From: Pseudomonadota bacterium
Lineage (GTDB): Bacteria; Desulfobacterota; Desulfobulbia; Desulfobulbales; Desulfocapsaceae
Length of the DNA stretch: 38,931 nt
Assembly (NCBI GenBank): GCA_018821985.1
Contig: JAHJKP010000006.1
Coordinates: 1-38,931, forward strand
Direction: 5' to 3'
Shown here: in pieces, positions 24,621-33,147 of the stretch
How positions within the stretch are numbered: position 1 is the first letter of the stretch
Layout of the letters: the number at the start of each line of letters is the position of its first letter
Translations under genes and position numbers: made by a program
Notes under the pieces: generated by a model
The model's database searches: none
What the model saw: only the letters and a program-made list of their open reading frames with translations
What the model was told of the DNA's origin: nothing

Positions 24621-25718
24621 ATGAAATCTTTTGTGCAACAGGCAGGACTTGGGGATATTCTGGAAAAGGTGGAGGCCGGTGAGAGGCTGAATCTGCAAGA
24701 CGGGCTGGCCCTGTATAATACCAAGGAAATCCTGGCCCTTGGCTATATGGCCAACCTGGTCAGGAACAGGATGAATGGCGACAAGGCCTATTTCATCTAT
24801 AACCAGCATATCAATTATTCCAATATATGCACCAACCTCTGTAAATTCTGCGCCTTTGGCAAGGATAAGGGTTCGGATCTCGCCTATGAGATGGATCTGG
24901 CTCAGGTCAAGGAGAAGGTGCGGGCCCGGCTTGATGAGCCTATTACTGAGATCCATATGGTGGGTGGAATCCATCCTGACCTGCCTTTTGACTATTACCT
25001 GGAACTGTTGCGCGGCATCAAACAGGTCAGGCCCGATGTCCATATCCAGGCCTTCACCTGTGTCGAGATTGCCCATCTGGCCGGGCTGGCCGGTAAGTCT
25101 GTGGCCCAGACCCTTGATCTCCTGCGGGATGCGGGCTTAGGCTCCATCCCCGGCGGCGGGGCCGAGGTCTTTGCACCTCGCATCCGGGCGATAACCTGTG
25201 AAAAAAAACTCTCAGGCGAGCAGTGGCTGGAGGTGGCCAAGACCGCCCATCGCCAGGGTCTGCACACCAATGCCACCATGCTCTATGGTCACATTGAGAC
25301 CATGGAGGAGCGCCTGGAACACCTCGACGCCCTCCGTACGGCCCAGGATGAAACCAAGGGCTTCCTTGCCTTTATCCCGCTCTCCTTTCATCCCAAAAAT
25401 ACTGAGATGAGCAGTCTCTCCCGCACTACCGGCATTGATGACCTGAAAAATATCGCTGTTGCCAGGCTTTTCCTCGATAACTTCCCGCATATCAAGGCCT
25501 ACTGGGTTATGATCGGACCCAAAATGGCCCAGGTCGCTCTCTCCTTCGGGGCTGACGATATGGACGGCACGGTCAAGGAAGAGGTGATCACTCACATGGC
25601 CGGTGCCGACACCGACCAGGCCATCGGCAGTAAGACCCTGGTGCGGTTGATCAAAGAGGCGGGCCGGGTTCCTGTGGAACGGGATACGCTATATAATGTG
25701 ATCAAGGTGCATGACTGA
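24621..25718 (+). CDS. mqnE: Aminodeoxyfutalosine synthase MqnE
   Basis: A 365-residue radical SAM enzyme that joins SAM to 3-[(1-carboxyvinyl)oxy]benzoate in the futalosine route to menaquinone. The Fe-S motif CTNLCKFC gives Cys70, Cys74 and Cys77. Segments that match MqnE rather than MqnC include EIHMVGGIHPDLPFDYYLEL, IQAFTCVEIAHLA, TNATMLYGHIETMEERLEHL and FIPLSFHPKNTEMS. The ATG at 24621 has little ribosome binding site; a TTG four codons earlier is possible. The gene heads the mqnE-mqnC-amidohydrolase-mqnA-ubiX-ubiA run. Confidence 0.95.
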   Translation: MKSFVQQAGLGDILEKVEAGERLNLQDGLALYNTKEILALGYMANLVRNRMNGDKAYFIYNQHINYSNICTNLCKFCAFGKDKGSDLAYEMDLAQVKEKVRARLDEPITEIHMVGGIHPDLPFDYYLELLRGIKQVRPDVHIQAFTCVEIAHLAGLAGKSVAQTLDLLRDAGLGSIPGGGAEVFAPRIRAITCEKKLSGEQWLEVAKTAHRQGLHTNATMLYGHIETMEERLEHLDALRTAQDETKGFLAFIPLSFHPKNTEMSSLSRTTGIDDLKNIAVARLFLDNFPHIKAYWVMIGPKMAQVALSFGADDMDGTVKEEVITHMAGADTDQAIGSKTLVRLIKEAGRVPVERDTLYNVIKVHD

Positions 25719-25731
25719 TGAGGGGGTACAG

Positions 25732-26814
25732 ATGAAGGGGTTGCAGAAAGAGGTGATGGAATCCATTACAGGAAAGGTTCTGGCGGGCGGTAGGATCAGT
25801 GACGAGGAGTTTCTTGCGCTTGAACGGGACGCAGACCTTTATCAACTTGGATTTCTGGCTGATAGTATCAGGAGGCGCCTCCATCCGGAGGGCAATGTCA
25901 CCTATGTTGTTGACCGCAATGTGAACTACACCGATATCTGTATCTCCGCCTGTAAATTCTGTGCCTTTTTCAAGGCGCCCGAGGATCAGACCGGCTACCT
26001 GCTCACCTTTGATGAACTTGCACTGAAGATCCGGGAAACCCAGGATCTGGGCGGGACTCAGATCCTGCTCCAAGGTGGACTTCACCCCGATAAACCACTG
26101 GAATATTACGAAGAGATGTTGCGCTTCATGAAGACCACCGGCATCCATGTCCATGGCTTTTCGCCCCCGGAGGTCTGTCATTTTGCCACCCTCTCGGGCC
26201 TTTCGATCCGTGAGGTACTGCAACGGCTGATCGCTGCCGGTCTTGATTCCATCCCCGGAGGAGGCGCCGAGATCCTTTCCGATCGGGTGCGGGAGGCCAC
26301 TGCTCCCCGGAAGTGTTCGGCTGATCAGTGGATTGAGGTCATGGAAGAGGCCCATAAGCAGGGCTTGCGCACCACCGCCACCATGATGTTCGGCCATATC
26401 GAGACTGTTCCCGAGCGGCTGGAGCATCTGCGTCGTCTGCGGGAGCTGCAGGACAGGACCGGCGGTTTTACCGCCTTTATCCCCTGGCCGTTTCAGCCCG
26501 ACAACACCGCTCTCTCCCAACAGGTCGAGATGGAAAAGACTACCGGCATGGGCTATCTGCGTATGCTGGCCTTGTCGCGAATCTATCTTGATAACTTTGA
26601 GAATGTCCAGGCCTCCTGGGTGACCCAGGGACCGAAGATTGCCCAGCTCTCTCTTTTCTTTGGGGCCAATGATTTTGGCAGCACCATGCTCGAGGAGAAT
26701 GTGGTGGCGGCTGCCGGGGTCAGCTTCAGGCTCTCAGAACAGGAGATCAGACGTCTGGTCGTTGATGCCGGCTTTGAACCGCGGCAGCGGCTGATGGATT
26801 ATACGGTGATTTAA
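25732..26814 (+). CDS. mqnC: Cyclic dehypoxanthinyl futalosine synthase MqnC
   Basis: A 360-residue radical SAM enzyme that cyclises dehypoxanthine futalosine, the carbon-ring-forming step of the futalosine pathway. The cluster motif CISACKFC places Cys70, Cys74 and Cys77. GGTQILLQGGLHPDKPLEYY, VHGFSPPEV, LDSIPGGGAEIL and FIPWPFQPDNTALS are MqnC-type. I prefer the ATG at 25732 because GAGGGGG lies about six bases upstream; an in-frame ATG at 25711 overlapping the end of mqnE is the alternative. MqnE and MqnC are paralogues here lying next to each other, as in many sulfate reducers. Confidence 0.95.
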   Translation: MKGLQKEVMESITGKVLAGGRISDEEFLALERDADLYQLGFLADSIRRRLHPEGNVTYVVDRNVNYTDICISACKFCAFFKAPEDQTGYLLTFDELALKIRETQDLGGTQILLQGGLHPDKPLEYYEEMLRFMKTTGIHVHGFSPPEVCHFATLSGLSIREVLQRLIAAGLDSIPGGGAEILSDRVREATAPRKCSADQWIEVMEEAHKQGLRTTATMMFGHIETVPERLEHLRRLRELQDRTGGFTAFIPWPFQPDNTALSQQVEMEKTTGMGYLRMLALSRIYLDNFENVQASWVTQGPKIAQLSLFFGANDFGSTMLEENVVAAAGVSFRLSEQEIRRLVVDAGFEPRQRLMDYTVI

Positions 26815-26827
26815 GGAAGGTATCTTC

Positions 26828-28108
26828 TTGCCATCTCCAGTACCCACATCTCTGTCTGCAAAGAACGAGCTCCCTTCTTCCCCTTTTTCTCTCTATCTGG
26901 CCCCCTGGGTCGTGCCGATCAGTTCGCCGGTTATCCGGGATGGTGCTGTTGCTGTCAGCAATGGCAGGATCCTTGCTGTGGGCAGCTCCTCTTCCATCCA
27001 AGCCCAGTTTGCCGGTGCACGCGTTAAGAACTGTCAGGGGGTGTTGCTGCCCGGTCTGGTGAACGCCCATATCCATCTTGAGTTGTCTGCTTATCACCAT
27101 GTTCCGCATCCGTCCCCTGATGAGACCTTCTGCGACTGGATTCGCTCCCTGCTTCAACTCAGGCAGGAAGGAGGGATTGAGCCGGAAGATATGGCCCGTG
27201 CGGCCCGGAATATGCTCCAGCAGCAGCATGATGCCGGAGTTCTCCTCCTGCTCGATATCGGCAATATCCTGCCATCTCCCCCAGCAACCATAGCGTCTTC
27301 TGTCCAAGTTTCCTTTCTCCTTGAACTGCTGGGACCCACTGCCAAGGCTGAAGAACAGGTCCTGGCCAGGATTGCCTCCCTGTCCGACTCAGTGGCGGCC
27401 ACTCCCCATGCGCCTTATTCGACCACTCCCGGAATCATGACGTCCCTGAAGCAGAGGGCAGATCGTCTGCAGCATATTTTTTCCCTCCATGTGGCGGAAT
27501 CAGCTGATGAGATTGAACTGCTGCAGAGTGGCAGGGGCTGCTTTCGTAGCTTTCTTGAAGAACGGGGTGGTTGGGAGAATATTTTTCCCAGTCCGGGAAT
27601 GGACGGCCGTGGGGCTGTGGAGTACTTGGAGCAGCTGGGACTGCTGGATGCGAATCTGCTCTGTGTCCATTGTGTCCATGTGAGCGAAAAAGAGGTGCAG
27701 ATGCTGGCGGCGCAGGGTTGCAAGGTCTGCCTCTGTCCAGGCAGCAACCGCTTCCTTGGAGTTGGGGTCGCGCCCCTGGAGTTGATGCTGGCTCATCACC
27801 TGCTGCCTGCCCTCGGTACGGACTCCATCGCCTCCAATGAAGAGCTTGATCTGTGGCGGGAGATGCAGATCCTGCGTGAAGATCATCCCGGGGTGGCTCC
27901 TGCCGCGGTCATGGCCATGGCAACCCTGGGCGGGGCGCAGGCCATGGGGTGTGAAGAGGAATTCGGTACCCTGTCCCCTGGTCGAAAAGCCATCTTGCTC
28001 AATGTCGACAGCCCCTCTCTGCAAGGCGTGGACAATGGGGAGCAGCTCCTTGATACCCTCACCAGCGGCGGTCGTCCCGAAAATATTCGCTGGATCGTTG
28101 AAGCTTGA
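26828..28108 (+). CDS. Amidohydrolase, probable aminodeoxyfutalosine deaminase
   Basis: A 426-residue metal-dependent hydrolase of the amidohydrolase superfamily (chlorohydrolase/adenosine-type deaminases). GLVNAHIHLELS carries the first two metal ligands, and ATPHAPYSTTP and HVAESADEIEL are conserved active-site blocks. LCVHCVHVSEKEV supplies a metal-binding His, and LGTDSIASNEELDL the catalytic Asp. Position between mqnC and mqnA makes deamination of aminodeoxyfutalosine to futalosine the natural role; the classical mqnB hydrolase would then act downstream. The only in-frame start I find before the conserved N-terminus is a TTG at 26828, with GGAAGG about nine bases upstream. Its stop overlaps the next gene. 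Confidence 0.87.
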   Translation: MPSPVPTSLSAKNELPSSPFSLYLAPWVVPISSPVIRDGAVAVSNGRILAVGSSSSIQAQFAGARVKNCQGVLLPGLVNAHIHLELSAYHHVPHPSPDETFCDWIRSLLQLRQEGGIEPEDMARAARNMLQQQHDAGVLLLLDIGNILPSPPATIASSVQVSFLLELLGPTAKAEEQVLARIASLSDSVAATPHAPYSTTPGIMTSLKQRADRLQHIFSLHVAESADEIELLQSGRGCFRSFLEERGGWENIFPSPGMDGRGAVEYLEQLGLLDANLLCVHCVHVSEKEVQMLAAQGCKVCLCPGSNRFLGVGVAPLELMLAHHLLPALGTDSIASNEELDLWREMQILREDHPGVAPAAVMAMATLGGAQAMGCEEEFGTLSPGRKAILLNVDSPSLQGVDNGEQLLDTLTSGGRPENIRWIVEA

Positions 28109-29274
28109 TGGCTAACCGGTCGAAAGCAGATTCCATGTCCTGGAAGTCTGAATGTCAGGCGGGAAGCGGGGCTGAATCCGTTCCCAGACAAATGAAGACG
28201 TCTGCAGTCAATACATCGGTATTCCCGATTCTCAGATTTATCGCGGCCAGTATCGTGGTTTTTTTTCACTTTGGCCAGAAGCTTGAGTATTATCCGCAAG
28301 TCCCGGTGATATTCAGAGCAGGTCCCCAGATGGTTACATTTTTCTTTGTGCTATCCGGATTCGTGCTGTATCTGGGGTATCAAAGGAGGGAACTTGTCTT
28401 TGGGCAATATCTTCTGAAGCGCGCAATCAAGATATTGCCTTTGTATTTTCTGGCATTCTTGATGTCGGTGGTGCTCAGGATTTTATCCGGTCACTTGTCT
28501 TTTGCCGAGTTCCTGCTGAATCTTTTCTGCCTGCAATCCTGGTTTCCGCATCCGCTCTCTTTGAACTTTACCAGTTGGTTTGTTTCGGATTTGCTCTTCT
28601 TTTATTGCGTCTTTCCCCCCATCTTGTTCGTTCTGAAAAAAACAAGACCAGATGGCTGGAAAATGGTAACAGTGAGTTTGCTGCTCTGGGCTTTCACGCA
28701 AGGCGTCTTGATTATCTTGATCAAGCTCCTCAACACAGGCATGTATGCCGTCCATTCTTACCCTATTTATGAGTTGATTATGTATTTCCCTCTTTCCCAT
28801 TTTTGTAGTTTTTTCATGGGGATATGCGGAGCATATTTTATTCAAAGCAATGGCGTCGCAAGGCGGCAGGGGACAACACTGTCCTTGTTGCTGACATTGT
28901 TTATCCTCTGTGCAGTGGGATTGATGGTTCAGTTCCAGCCTGAATTAAATAAACTGGCAGACTGTAAGTTGCCCTTTGTTTCCAGCTTTTACGCGCCTGT
29001 TGTTCTGGTCCTGCTTTGTCATATGACCCTGTCAACTAATTCTTTGTTAAGAGTATTGTCGTGGCCGAAGTTTATACTCTGGGGAGAAGTGAGTTATGCC
29101 CTCTATATATTGCAGGCACCCATGCATACGCTGTATAAATATATTCTTCCTGAAGATGTCGCTGTGCAGCCGGGAATGTATTTTGTTTGGTTTTTTGTAT
29201 TGCTTCTATTCACCGCTTTTCTGGTAACCTGGGTGGAAAAAACAATCATCAGGCGACTGAAGATAATTGTATAA
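28108..29274 (+). CDS. Acyltransferase 3 family membrane protein (OafA/YrhL-like)
   Basis: A 388-residue integral membrane protein with about ten hydrophobic segments. RFIAASIVVFFHFGQKLEY carries the conserved His of the acyltransferase 3 (PF01757) family, and VTFFFVLSGFVLYLGYQRR is the second signature with its FFVLSGF stretch. Such proteins O-acetylate surface polysaccharides or other envelope molecules. The start at 28108 overlaps the amidohydrolase stop, so it is co-transcribed with the mqn genes, but a polysaccharide substrate is unrelated to menaquinone. It is a non-pathway gene inserted in the operon. A later ATG at 28192 is possible. Confidence 0.87.
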   Translation: MANRSKADSMSWKSECQAGSGAESVPRQMKTSAVNTSVFPILRFIAASIVVFFHFGQKLEYYPQVPVIFRAGPQMVTFFFVLSGFVLYLGYQRRELVFGQYLLKRAIKILPLYFLAFLMSVVLRILSGHLSFAEFLLNLFCLQSWFPHPLSLNFTSWFVSDLLFFYCVFPPILFVLKKTRPDGWKMVTVSLLLWAFTQGVLIILIKLLNTGMYAVHSYPIYELIMYFPLSHFCSFFMGICGAYFIQSNGVARRQGTTLSLLLTLFILCAVGLMVQFQPELNKLADCKLPFVSSFYAPVVLVLLCHMTLSTNSLLRVLSWPKFILWGEVSYALYILQAPMHTLYKYILPEDVAVQPGMYFVWFFVLLLFTAFLVTWVEKTIIRRLKIIV

Positions 29275-29293
29275 TTTGAAAGGATAAAAAGTG

Positions 29294-30130
29294 ATGAAGC
29301 TGCCAGTCACGGCCAGGATCGGCATGGTAAACTATATCAATACCGCGCCGATTTATGAGAGCTGGAAGAAAAGGGAACATCCTGCCCAATGGCATCTGGT
29401 TGAGGCTCCGCCTTCCACCCTGAACCGGATGCTGGCGGCGGGAGAGCTTGATCTCGGATTTGTTTCTTCCCATGAGTATTGCGCCCGTCCTCAACTGTAT
29501 CGAATTCTGGCTCATCTGTCGATCAGCTCAAGCGGTTCAGTGGGCTCAGTGTTCCTCTTCTCCCGGATTGATCCCAGCAAACTTGATGGGTGTCCGGTGT
29601 TGCTCAGCGGACAGTCACAGACCTCGGTTTTTCTGGTCAAGATCATCTTGGAGGAATTTTATGGGGTCAAACCCGTTTATAGCTCCGGCGATGTCAGCGG
29701 TGATATGAGCACCAAGGCTACGGCCTTGCTGGCTATTGGCGATCAGGCCCTGCGTCTGGTGGGAGATCCTCAGTTTCCCTATCAGCTTGATCTGGGTGCG
29801 GTGTGGCAGCATCATACCGGCTTGCCCTTCGTTTTTGCCGTGTATGCAGTGCGGGAGGATTTTTGCCGGAGAGATCCAGAGACCCTGGCCCTGATTCATC
29901 GGGAACTTGTTTGCTGTGTTCGGGAAGGGCGGCAGAATCTTGAGGCCATCTGCCAGGTGGCAGCTCCGAGGATCCCCATGCACCCTGATGAATGTTATGT
30001 CTATCTGCGGGCCATCGAGTATGATCTGGGTGCGGAAAAACAGTTGGCCCTGGAGAGGTTTTTCCGCTATCTGATAGATCGGGACGAGGGCTCGGCGCAA
30101 TCGCTGCCCTTGAAGATAGTTGAAAGTTAA
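29294..30130 (+). CDS. mqnA: Chorismate dehydratase MqnA
   Basis: A 278-residue enzyme of the MqnA/MqnD periplasmic-binding-protein fold that removes water from chorismate to start the futalosine pathway. The N-terminus ARIGMVNYINTAPIYESW is the family motif. LDLGFVSSHEYCARPQLYR and VLLSGQSQTSVFLVKIILEE fit MqnA, as does TGLPFVFAVYAVRED. It lies after the acyltransferase gene with a 19-base gap. An in-frame GTG directly precedes the chosen ATG; AGGA a few bases upstream serves both. Confidence 0.94.
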   Translation: MKLPVTARIGMVNYINTAPIYESWKKREHPAQWHLVEAPPSTLNRMLAAGELDLGFVSSHEYCARPQLYRILAHLSISSSGSVGSVFLFSRIDPSKLDGCPVLLSGQSQTSVFLVKIILEEFYGVKPVYSSGDVSGDMSTKATALLAIGDQALRLVGDPQFPYQLDLGAVWQHHTGLPFVFAVYAVREDFCRRDPETLALIHRELVCCVREGRQNLEAICQVAAPRIPMHPDECYVYLRAIEYDLGAEKQLALERFFRYLIDRDEGSAQSLPLKIVES

Positions 30131-30169
30131 TGGTGGAAAGATGAAGGACGAAAGTGGAGATTGCAGGTG

Positions 30170-30748
30170 ATGGGAAAGAGGCAGGTACCAAAAAAGATCC
30201 TGGTGGCAGTGACTGGTGCCTCGGGCATGCTTTATCTCCAGTCTTTTCTGACAGCCATTGCCGATCTTGATCTGGTGGTGCATGGCATCTGCTCCGAGGC
30301 GGGGCAGAAGGTGCTCGGGTTGGAAAAGGGGATAACCCCGCAGGATCTGCCGGCGGTCAGTACCTGGTTCGACTGCCGTGATTTTGGTGCGCCTCCGGCC
30401 TCCGGTTCCAGCGGCTATGATGCCATGCTGGTCCTGCCCTGCAGCATGGGAACGCTGGCAGCCATTGCCGCCGGGATCTCGGCCAACCTGATTCAGCGTT
30501 GTGCTGATGTGATGCTCAAAGAGCGGAAGGATCTGGTGCTGGTGGTGAGAGAAACCCCATTTAACAGGACGCATCTCAAGAATATGCTGGCGGTCCATGA
30601 TGCCGGGGCCATTATCTGTCCGCCCATGCCGGGCTATTATCTGCAACCGGCCAGCCTGGAAGAGGCTGCCGATACCTTTTCCTGGCGACTTGCCGATCAG
30701 GTAGGGATCGATATCCCTGGTCGGCGGCGCTGGGGCACAGAGGAATAA
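30170..30748 (+). CDS. ubiX: UbiX-type flavin prenyltransferase
   Basis: A 192-residue enzyme that prenylates FMN to make the cofactor of UbiD-type decarboxylases. VAVTGASGMLYLQSFL is the N-terminal FMN-binding strand. LVLPCSMGTLAAIAAGISAN supplies the conserved flavin/phosphate-binding loop. KDLVLVVRETPFNRTHLKNM and PPMPGYYLQP are the family's prenyl-phosphate region. In the futalosine pathway it supports decarboxylation of the prenylated dihydroxynaphthoate; a UbiD partner is not in the window. The start could also be the GTG one codon earlier. Confidence 0.93.
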   Translation: MGKRQVPKKILVAVTGASGMLYLQSFLTAIADLDLVVHGICSEAGQKVLGLEKGITPQDLPAVSTWFDCRDFGAPPASGSSGYDAMLVLPCSMGTLAAIAAGISANLIQRCADVMLKERKDLVLVVRETPFNRTHLKNMLAVHDAGAIICPPMPGYYLQPASLEEAADTFSWRLADQVGIDIPGRRRWGTEE

Positions 30749-30751
30749 AAA

Positions 30752-31612
30752 ATGTTGAAAAAGATAGCTATTCTCCTGGAGATGGTGAAATTTAAACTCA
30801 CAATCTTCGCCATGCCTTTTGCCTTGATGGGGGCCTTTCTGGCGGGTCGCGGCGTGCCGGATGGGTTGACTTTTCTGTGGATTATCCTGGCCATGGTGGG
30901 GGCCAGAACCTGCGCCATGGGTTTTAACCGGATTGTAGACCGCCATTTTGACCGCGCCAACCCCCGGACGGCAGGCAGGGCAATACCGGCTGGAGAGGTG
31001 CGCCTGGTAGAGGCCTGGGCCATGGTAATCCTGGCCGGGCTCCTTTTTTTCTTTGCCTGCTATAATCTGAATGCCCTGACCCTGAAGCTGGCGCCCCTGG
31101 CCCTCTCCTTGACCCTTTTTTATTCTCTGACCAAGCGATTTACCTCGTTCTGCCATCTGGTGCTCGGTGTGGCCCTGGCTTTTTCACCCTTGGGCGGTTG
31201 GGTGGCGGTCTCGGGAGACCTCTCTGGGTTCCCTTGGGTGCTCTCCCTTGGTGTTCTCTTCTGGGTGGCTGGTTTTGATACCATCTATGCCTGTCTGGAT
31301 GCAGATTTTGACCGGGCCTCCGGCCTTCATTCCCTGCCCTCCCTTCTGGGGCGCGAAAATGCCTTCAGGTTGGCGATTGGCTTTCATCTCCTGGCTTTTA
31401 TCCTCTTTGTTCTGACCGGGGTACAGGCCCGTCTTAATCTCTGCTATTATATCGGTATCGTGCTTACAGCCGCAGTCCTGTTCTATCAGCATCTGGTGGT
31501 CAACCCCAGGGATCTGTCCCGGATCCAGGGTTCCTTTTTTTCTCTGAACGGGGTGATCAGCCTCACCCTTTTTGCTGCCACCTGGCTTGCCCTGCTGACC
31601 GAAAAAGGGTGA
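30752..31612 (+). CDS. mqnP: UbiA-family prenyltransferase, probable MqnP
   Basis: A 286-residue integral membrane prenyltransferase with about nine transmembrane segments. The two Asp-rich motifs are NRIVDRHFDRANPRTAGRAI and DADFDRASGLHSLP, which bind the Mg2+-diphosphate of the prenyl donor. It starts three bases after ubiX and sits inside the mqn cluster, so the substrate is most likely 1,4-dihydroxy-6-naphthoate. It is the UbiA-like menaquinone type rather than MenA. Confidence 0.9.
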   Translation: MLKKIAILLEMVKFKLTIFAMPFALMGAFLAGRGVPDGLTFLWIILAMVGARTCAMGFNRIVDRHFDRANPRTAGRAIPAGEVRLVEAWAMVILAGLLFFFACYNLNALTLKLAPLALSLTLFYSLTKRFTSFCHLVLGVALAFSPLGGWVAVSGDLSGFPWVLSLGVLFWVAGFDTIYACLDADFDRASGLHSLPSLLGRENAFRLAIGFHLLAFILFVLTGVQARLNLCYYIGIVLTAAVLFYQHLVVNPRDLSRIQGSFFSLNGVISLTLFAATWLALLTEKG

Positions 31613-31616
31613 AACA

Positions 31617-32471
31617 GTGGCAGGATTCTGTGCGACTCTTTACTGCGTGCTCGTTCTCTTTTTTGGTGTGACTGGTGCTGTCGCGGCAGAAACTCCTCCC
31701 CTCGGTGTGCCTGATTCTGCACTGCTGTGTTCCGCCTATGGTGGTGATGAGAGTGGTGATGAGACCTTTCGCTATGATGTCTCCTGGAGCGGGGGCATCA
31801 AAATCGGTGAACTGCTTCTGCGGATAAACCGGATTGCTCGGGATCAGGACACCTTCGAGATCCATGCCCGGGTTACAGATTACGGGGCCTTCCGTTTTTT
31901 TTATCCTGTTGATGACACCTTTGTCACCCAGGTGCAAGGGGAAGATCGCTTGCCGGTCAAATATGAAGTAGAACAAAAAGAGGGACGCAGTTACAAGGCG
32001 CATCGTCTGACCCATTATGATCAGGAGGGAAATCTCGTGCACTATCGGAAGAATGATGAGCCGGAGAAACAGTATGTCGTGGCCGGCAGGGTACATAATG
32101 AGTTCTCATCATTTTTTTTCACCAGGGTGCTTCCCTTTGCGCCGGGCGCATCCCTTGTCGTACCCACCTTTGCCGATGATAAACGTCATGAGGTGGTGGT
32201 AACTCCCAGGGAGTGGACCCATTTGGAAGAAACCCTGCTGGGCCCGGTGAACGTGATTGAGGTCCTGCCGCGCATGACCTTCAAGGGCTTGTATGACAAG
32301 AGTGGAGATACGGTGATCTGGTTTACCGATGATGGCTGCCGGGTGCCGGTGCGGATTCGCTCGAAGATCCTGATCGGCTCGCTCACCGCGGAACTGGTAT
32401 CGTACCAAGGCTCATCCTGTGGCAGGCGTTGGGATCTGGAGAAGAAGGTCTTGAAAATCAACGGAGATTGA
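31617..32471 (+). CDS. DUF3108 domain protein, exported
   Basis: A 284-residue protein with a cleavable signal peptide (ATLYCVLVLFFGVTGAVAAE, cleavage near residue 24). The mature part is a DUF3108 domain: FRYDVSWSGGIKIGELLLRI, then a central beta-rich segment with RLTHYDQEGN and a long tail ending WDLEKKVLKING. DUF3108 proteins are periplasmic beta-rich proteins of unknown function. It starts with GTG four bases after the UbiA-like gene, with AAGGGTG upstream, so it is the last gene of the operon. No link to quinones is established. Confidence 0.8.
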   Translation: MAGFCATLYCVLVLFFGVTGAVAAETPPLGVPDSALLCSAYGGDESGDETFRYDVSWSGGIKIGELLLRINRIARDQDTFEIHARVTDYGAFRFFYPVDDTFVTQVQGEDRLPVKYEVEQKEGRSYKAHRLTHYDQEGNLVHYRKNDEPEKQYVVAGRVHNEFSSFFFTRVLPFAPGASLVVPTFADDKRHEVVVTPREWTHLEETLLGPVNVIEVLPRMTFKGLYDKSGDTVIWFTDDGCRVPVRIRSKILIGSLTAELVSYQGSSCGRRWDLEKKVLKINGD

Positions 32472-32509
32472 GCAAGGGAATGGAGCGGCTATCGGCCCGA
32501 AACAGGGGT

Positions 32510-32543
32510 GATATCCGGGCTGTACCACTTACGCCCGGATATC
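32510..32543. terminator. Hairpin between convergent genes
   Basis: GATATCCGGGC (32510-32520) and GCCCGGATATC (32533-32543) form a perfect 11-bp stem around a 12-base loop. It overlaps the end of the 66-residue gene and lies just past the DUF3108 gene. There is no T tract, so termination strength is uncertain. Confidence 0.55.
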
Positions 32544-32729
32544 GATGATCCTGCCGGTTGTTGCGGTATTGGTGGATGATGCAGGTGCGGGGCTTGGCGT
32601 CGGGCTTTGCATATTCTGGCTGCTGGCCGTACCCTCCAGCGACTTTTGCAGAAGCTGTAGAGCCAACTCCGGTTGTTTATTGGCATACGCTAAAACAGAT
32701 AAACCACTGCTGGCGCTAATTCCTTCCAT
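32529..32729 (-). CDS. Small protein, possibly YjfB-like
   Basis: A 66-residue protein. Residues 1-35 look helical (SVLAYANKQPELALQLLQKS). A Ser/Thr/Pro-rich linker follows, and the last six residues are IIDIRA. AGGAGG about seven bases before the ATG is a near-perfect ribosome binding site, so it is very likely translated. The helical start plus IDIRA-type end recalls the short YjfB-like putative motility proteins, but similarity is weak. It runs toward the DUF3108 gene, and a hairpin lies between their ends. Confidence 0.65.
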   Translation of the reverse strand: MEGISASSGLSVLAYANKQPELALQLLQKSLEGTASSQNMQSPTPSPAPASSTNTATTGRIIDIRA

Positions 32730-33147
32730 GGTAACTCCTCCTTTATTTTTTTATAAAATAGATTGTTAATGGTAGTTTGTCAAAGGCCTGCTTTAAAAAA
32801 AAATGGTGTGAGCGTTTGGCAGCAGAACAGGAGGTTGCAAAAATTGGATCGGTTAATATGTTCTGCCGGGGCAAAACAGCGTGCAATATGAGATCTTGTC
32901 GATAATACAAATTTAATATTGTCAGTTCTTAAGACGTCTGCATTCGTAACGCTTGAGAATCATTTAAAGATAATGGATAGCAATCAGTCTGGTCACTTCT
33001 GGTTGATTATCAGAGTTATATTTCACTGGCGTTGAACAAAAAAGTGTTTATATTATTTTCCATTTTATACCCTTGGACAAACAAGGGGCATATCTGAAAA
33101 TTGCAATAACTGCATGAAGATTTTATTCTAATAATAAGGAGAGGATA
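32730..33147. other. Intergenic stretch upstream of adk
   Basis: About 420 A+T-rich bases between two divergent starts. A possible adk promoter lies at 33101-33129 (TTGCAA, 17 bases, TATTCT), placing the transcript start very near the AAGGAGAGG ribosome binding site. I see no gene here. Confidence 0.45.

Noticed and set aside
29615-31156. Long minus-strand open frame of about 513 codons
   Set aside because: It lies opposite mqnA, ubiX and the UbiA-like gene, whose protein motifs are unmistakable; its own translation is low-complexity and matches nothing.
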